This document shows positions 60,719 to 63,887 of a stretch of 63,887 nt of DNA, piece by piece. The notes beneath the pieces were generated by a model. It saw nothing but the letters and a program-made list of their open reading frames with translations, was not told the origin of the DNA and searched no databases. The first letter of the stretch is position 1. Each line of letters begins with the position of its first letter. The stretch is taken from IMG/VR virus record IMGVR_UViG_3300032287_001925, positions 1-63,887 of that record, one strand, 5' to 3'. Origin of the DNA: a virus. A program made the translations under genes and the position numbers.

Positions 60719-61480
60719 ATGATTATACAAATAATTGGTCTCCCAGGATCTGGCAAAACAGAACTTGCAAAGGCTTTAAAAGAAAGAATTAACGCTATTC
60801 ATCTTAATGCAGACGAGGTTCGTGCTACAGTAAACTCCGACCTAGGGTTCACACCAGAAGATAGGTTAGAGCAAGCAAGACGCATGGGCGAGATGGCCAG
60901 ATTGATATCTAAACAAGGTGTTGCTCCAGTCATTGTTGATTTTGTTTGCCCAACAGAGCTTACACGTGCAGCATTCGGAAAGCCAGACATTCTTATTTTT
61001 ATGGATACAATTGAAGAGGGTCGCTTTGAAGACACAAACAAAATGTTTGAGCGACCAACAGAATTTGATTCAACATTTGAAGATCATAGGCTATCTGCTG
61101 AACAAAAAGCAACTGTAATAATTAAATATTTTAATCTGCATGACTGGTCTGCACCAACAACTCTAATGCTTGGAAGATACCAGCCATGGCATGAGGGTCA
61201 CCACGCTTTATACAAAGAGGCGGGCAAAAGAACAGATCAGGTTCTGCTTGGAGTCCGTAATACATATAACACAAGTGAGAAAGATCCACTTAAGTTTGAT
61301 CAGGTAAAAGAATATATTGCCAAGGATGACTTTATGGATGGTGCATTAGTTCTAAGATTACCTAACATTACTAACATTGTGTATGGTCGTGATGTAGGAT
61401 ATAAGATTGAGCAAGTAGATTTGGGGGCAGACATTCATGCTATATCGGCTACGCAAAAACGTAAAGAGATGGGTATCTAA
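60719..61480 (+). CDS. cysC: APS kinase-like domain fused to a nucleotidylyltransferase
   Basis: This 253-residue protein starts at ATG 60719 (AAGGAA just upstream). The N-terminal half is adenylylsulfate-kinase-like: GLPGSGKTE at residues 7-15, HLNADEVR, LGFTPEDRLEQARRMGEMA and FERP. The C-terminal half has GRYQPWHEGHHAL, with H158 and H161 forming the HxGH signature of the nucleotidylyltransferase superfamily that contains ATP sulfurylase-like and NMN adenylyltransferase-like enzymes. The fusion recalls bifunctional PAPS synthases but with a different transferase branch. Alternatively it is a kinase/adenylyltransferase for another small molecule. Confidence 0.82.
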   Translation: MIIQIIGLPGSGKTELAKALKERINAIHLNADEVRATVNSDLGFTPEDRLEQARRMGEMARLISKQGVAPVIVDFVCPTELTRAAFGKPDILIFMDTIEEGRFEDTNKMFERPTEFDSTFEDHRLSAEQKATVIIKYFNLHDWSAPTTLMLGRYQPWHEGHHALYKEAGKRTDQVLLGVRNTYNTSEKDPLKFDQVKEYIAKDDFMDGALVLRLPNITNIVYGRDVGYKIEQVDLGADIHAISATQKRKEMGI

Positions 61481-61525
61481 AGTCTGGAACTTAATTACTA
61501 AGCCTAACAATATGGAGTGGCCGTC

Positions 61526-61729
61526 ATGAATGTAACCAAACAAAGATCAGCGTTAAAGGCTATTACATGGCGTATAATTGGTACAGCAGATACTTTTGTA
61601 ATATCTTGGGCAATAACAAAAGAGCCAGTAACAGCAGGAGCAATCGCAAGTTTTGAAGTGTTTACAAAAACAATTCTTTATTACTTCCATGAGCGTGGTT
61701 GGAATAAAGTAAAATGGGGGAGAAAGTAA
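61526..61729 (+). CDS. DUF2061 membrane protein
   Basis: This 67-residue protein has the DUF2061 pattern KAITWRIIGTADTFVISWA and FTKTILYYFHERGW, with two hydrophobic stretches. DUF2061 proteins have no assigned function. ATG 61526 has GGAG eight bases upstream; the GTG at 61517 is less likely. My impression that some DUF2061 genes neighbour sulfate-activation genes would match this context but I cannot confirm it here. Confidence 0.8.
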   Translation: MNVTKQRSALKAITWRIIGTADTFVISWAITKEPVTAGAIASFEVFTKTILYYFHERGWNKVKWGRK

Positions 61730-62136
61730 TGTTTGAATATTATGTAAAGAAAGTAAGCAAGGTTGTAGACGGAGATACTATTGATGTAGATATTGATCTT
61801 GGATTTGATATATCATTTACTTCAAGGGTAAGGTTAGCTGGGATAGATACTCCAGAAAGTCGCACAACAGATAAGATGGAAAAAGCATTGGGTCTTGAAG
61901 CCAAGGCTTATCTTAAGAGTGCAATTGACTCAGCTAAATCTGTTGTTATCAAAACAGAAAAGATGGACTCATCTGAAAAGTATGGTCGCATTTTAGGATG
62001 GGTTTTCTTGGACGGATCAGATAAATCTATTAATCAAAAGATGATTGAAGACGGACATGCTTGGGGCTATATGGGAGAAACAAAGATTAAAGACTTTGAT
62101 GCATTAGCAAAAGCTAGGAAGAAAAGCGGGAAGTAA
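61729..62136 (+). CDS. Thermonuclease-like (SNase) protein
   Basis: This 135-residue staphylococcal nuclease-like protein has VVDGDTIDVDIDLG (calcium-binding Asp), RVRLAGIDTPESR (catalytic Arg and Glu) and YGRILGWVFL (second Arg). It cuts DNA and RNA 5' of phosphodiesters when calcium is bound. No signal peptide is seen, so it would act in the cytoplasm, possibly on host nucleic acid. ATG 61729 begins in the TAATG junction with DUF2061; GGGGGAG precedes it. Confidence 0.88.
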   Translation: MFEYYVKKVSKVVDGDTIDVDIDLGFDISFTSRVRLAGIDTPESRTTDKMEKALGLEAKAYLKSAIDSAKSVVIKTEKMDSSEKYGRILGWVFLDGSDKSINQKMIEDGHAWGYMGETKIKDFDALAKARKKSGK

Positions 62137-62324
62137 TGCCAGTATACGAATATAAGTGCTCATATGATGATGCACATGCAAAGATGTCAGTCCATAGGTC
62201 AATGACTGAAGATGATCCTGGATATACATGTGTTGAATGTGAGTCTGAAATGACACGATTTTTTACTACAGTTGGTGTGCAATTTAAAGGCAATGGCTTT
62301 TACAAAACAGACAATCCTAAATAG
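62136..62324 (+). CDS. FmdB-type zinc-ribbon protein
   Basis: This 62-residue protein begins MPVYEYKC, the hallmark of FmdB-family zinc-ribbon regulators, followed by C-V-E-C at mid-length and a GVQFKGNGFY strand. One Cys of the first pair (CxxC) is replaced: here C-S-Y-D follows, so the zinc site may be incomplete. It overlaps the nuclease gene by one base. The role of this family is not established. Confidence 0.8.
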   Translation: MPVYEYKCSYDDAHAKMSVHRSMTEDDPGYTCVECESEMTRFFTTVGVQFKGNGFYKTDNPK

Positions 62325-62329
62325 CTAAA

Positions 62330-62362
62330 GTTTGCTTAAAGTTAATTCTTAGTTAACCGTAT
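62330..62362 (+). promoter_or_regulatory. PHO-box-like triple 11-bp direct repeat upstream of pstS
   Basis: GTTTGCTTAAA, GTTAATTCTTA and GTTAACCGTAT follow one another with exact 11-base periodicity. Response regulators of the PhoB/PhoP family bind tandem 11-bp direct repeats, and GTT-starting units recall actinobacterial PHO boxes (GTTCACC). A -10 (TATACT, 62385) follows. Phosphate-starvation control by the host is inferred. Confidence 0.55.
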
Positions 62363-62384
62363 CTCAAACACCTGCCAATTTAAT

Positions 62385-62395
62385 TATACTATACT
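62385..62395 (+). promoter_or_regulatory. -10 boxes of the pstS promoter
   Basis: TATACT occurs twice in overlap (62385-62390 and 62390-62395), 6-16 bases before the pstS ATG at 62402. No -35 is apparent, fitting an activator-dependent promoter with the repeats at 62330-62362. Transcription would start very near the ATG. Confidence 0.45.
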
Positions 62396-62401
62396 GATAC
62401 T

Positions 62402-63445
62402 ATGAAATTTAAATTCATTGCTTTACCAGTAGCATTAGCCATATTTGCTAATGCTTTTTTTATTACCCCTTCACATGCTGATAACCTTCAAGGTGCTGGA
62501 TCTACATTTGCTGCTAATTTTATAGACAGATGCAGGGTCGAATTTATGAAATCAACAGGAGATTCTGTTGTGTATGGAGCATCTGGCTCAGGTGCTGGAA
62601 AGAATATGTTTTCAAATGGAGTAACAGACTTTGCTATGTCAGATGTTCCTTACTCTGGATCAGAAGTTAAACCATCAAAAGAATTTACATATGTGCCACT
62701 AGTCGCAGGACCAATTGGAATTATCTATAAGCTTGATGGGTACAATATTACTCTTAAGATGAGCAGAGACACCCTTGCTAAAGTTTTTGCTGGACAGATA
62801 ACAATGTGGAATGATCCGCAAATACTAAAAGAAAACATGATAGGTGCAAGACCGCCTAAGATCCCAGCAACAAAGATTAGAGTTGTATACCGCATTGATG
62901 GTTCTGGAACTTCAGAGGTTTTTACTTCATACCTTAATGCAGTTGCTCCAACCATATGGACTAAGCCAGGTAATAAAAACTTTGGAACTGCATTTCCTGG
63001 GGATATAGCCAAAGTGTACATGACCAGCGCTTCTGGGTCTCATGGAATTGCCATGGTTCAAGGAACTACAAACGGATCTATTGGATACAATGAGATCTCG
63101 TACGCAAGGGGACTTAAAACGGTGTCTGTTGAGAATGAGGCTGGAAGGTTTATGCAGCCAACTATTTCCGCAGCATCAGTATTCCTTGGAGACTTTGTTC
63201 CAGATAAAAGCGGGGTAGTAAAGATAAACTATAAGAACCCTAACAAGCTATCCTATAACATATCTACATTTACTTACGGAATAGCCTACAAAGAAAAGAA
63301 CTCTAAGAATGATTCAGTAAAAAAGTTCTTTAATTTCATGTTAGATACATGTGGTAAGAAAGCAGAAGATTTAGGCTACTCACCAATTAGATCATCTATG
63401 CTTAAATTTTCTAAAGCTAGAGTTAATGAGATAAGCTCTAAATAA
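62402..63445 (+). CDS. pstS: Phosphate ABC transporter substrate-binding protein PstS
   Basis: This 347-residue protein is the periplasmic/extracytoplasmic phosphate-binding subunit of the Pst transporter. Residues 1-26 form a signal peptide ending PSHA; there is no lipobox Cys at that site, so it would be released or wall-associated. Family motifs are LQGAGSTFAANF, YGASGSGAGKNMFS, FAMSDVPY and RIDGSGTSEVF. Phages that carry pstS alone are thought to boost host phosphate uptake during infection. A PHO-box-like repeat stands directly upstream. A secreted protein gene follows. Confidence 0.92.
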   Translation: MKFKFIALPVALAIFANAFFITPSHADNLQGAGSTFAANFIDRCRVEFMKSTGDSVVYGASGSGAGKNMFSNGVTDFAMSDVPYSGSEVKPSKEFTYVPLVAGPIGIIYKLDGYNITLKMSRDTLAKVFAGQITMWNDPQILKENMIGARPPKIPATKIRVVYRIDGSGTSEVFTSYLNAVAPTIWTKPGNKNFGTAFPGDIAKVYMTSASGSHGIAMVQGTTNGSIGYNEISYARGLKTVSVENEAGRFMQPTISAASVFLGDFVPDKSGVVKINYKNPNKLSYNISTFTYGIAYKEKNSKNDSVKKFFNFMLDTCGKKAEDLGYSPIRSSMLKFSKARVNEISSK

Positions 63446-63451
63446 CTAAAG

Positions 63452-63460
63452 TGGTATAAT
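63452..63460 (+). promoter_or_regulatory. Extended -10 promoter TGGTATAAT after pstS
   Basis: TGGTATAAT matches the recurring extended -10 and lies 37 bases before the TTG start at 63497, in the gap after pstS. Confidence 0.5.
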
Positions 63461-63496
63461 TACTAGGTAGACATATTGTTTACTTAGGGGCCCTAC

Positions 63497-63887
63497 TTGA
63501 CAAGGAATAAGTTATTTAGAATAACAGCAGCCACAATGCTTGCATTTGGTTGGCTCTTTATGTCACCCGCTTATTCTGATGACCCACTAAGCTTAGCAGC
63601 TCAAGAAATTCAAGAGCTAAATAATAGCATTGATGACCTAGGATACAAAGATGAATTCATATCCCTAATTGAAGAAGCAGAAGACAAGTATGACCTTGCA
63701 GTATCTGCACAATCAACACAGGCTCAAACCTCTGACCTGTATGACAACTCCCTTGACCTAAAAGCAACGGCACTTGAAGAAAAAGACTTAGCCCAATCAG
63801 CAGTAGACGGACAAACAGTAACAGTAGCCACTGCTTTAGACAATAAAAATGATGCCTACGATGCACTTGGAGTAGCCAACATTAATC
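63497..63887 (+). CDS. Secreted coiled-coil protein (5' part, runs off the window)
   Basis: This reading frame stays open to the window end (130 residues visible). From TTG 63497, after a GGGG-containing leader, it reads MTRNKLFRI and a hydrophobic stretch TAATMLAFGWLFMSPAYS, a signal peptide with likely cleavage before DDP. The rest is highly acidic and helical (AAQEIQELNNSIDDLG, EEAEDKYDLAVSAQS), probably coiled coil. It could be an exported or wall-interacting phage protein. The start codon is a little uncertain; there is no ATG in a better place. Confidence 0.65.
   Translation, partial: MTRNKLFRITAATMLAFGWLFMSPAYSDDPLSLAAQEIQELNNSIDDLGYKDEFISLIEEAEDKYDLAVSAQSTQAQTSDLYDNSLDLKATALEEKDLAQSAVDGQTVTVATALDNKNDAYDALGVANIN

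Overview
The window is one continuous piece of a tailed, siphovirus-like phage (or provirus) genome. Every credible protein gene and all three tRNAs lie on the + strand, and genes are packed with 1-50 bp overlaps or very short gaps. It is open at both ends: the first 346 bases are the 3' end of a fibre-like gene, and the last gene runs off the edge. Base composition is A+T-rich by eye (not computed). Several features point to a low-GC actinobacterial host, perhaps an aquatic one. The AhpC/AhpD pair has the mycobacterial-type residue pattern, DnaE has an intact PHP domain, TTG/GTG starts are common, several genes begin 6-9 nt after an extended -10 box (leaderless-type), and pstS is preceded by 11-bp direct repeats resembling a PHO box. 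The host assignment is inference.

Layout. 1-6570: end of a Pro/Phe-repeat fibre gene, then six 2-oxoglutarate/Fe(II) oxygenase genes interleaved with two DUF6065-like genes and a small unknown. 6600-8940: a LamG-domain protein and small unknowns. 8937-17022: head module (portal, protease with a scaffold-like tail, major capsid, connectors, tail terminator, major tail protein). 17128-40149: tail module (two chaperone frames joined by a predicted -1 frameshift, a 2810-residue tape measure, distal tail and hub proteins, two giant fibre proteins, small coiled-coil proteins). 40239-53192: replication and recombination (phosphoesterase, small zinc-binding and HTH proteins, DnaB-type helicase, DnaG-type primase, gp32-like candidate, DnaE polymerase, RecA, SSB, Cas4/RecB-type nuclease, RuvC-like resolvase). 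53189-56728: cupin, Nmad1-like protein and terminase. 56738-57321: tRNA-Met(CAT), tRNA-Arg(TCT), tRNA-Lys(TTT). 57359-63887: host-like metabolic genes (ahpC-ahpD, a guaB-like gene, Asp/Asn-hydroxylase-like protein, sulfotransferase, APS kinase/nucleotidylyltransferase fusion, DUF2061 protein, nuclease, FmdB-type zinc ribbon, pstS, a secreted coiled-coil protein).

How it may work together. Two regions look like protein- or glycan-modifying modules. One is the oxygenase array right after a gene ending in Pro-Pro-Phe-Phe repeats; the same C-terminal repeat type recurs at 38.4 kb on a fibre that also carries six Cys/Trp-rich repeats resembling thrombospondin type-1 repeats. The other is a hydroxylase-sulfotransferase-APS kinase cluster. 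The untested hypothesis is that the phage hydroxylates, and perhaps sulfates, its own fibres or host surface material. The pstS gene with its PHO-box-like operator and the AhpC/AhpD pair suggest adaptation to phosphate limitation and oxidative stress. No endolysin or clear holin was recognised, so lysis genes probably lie outside the window.
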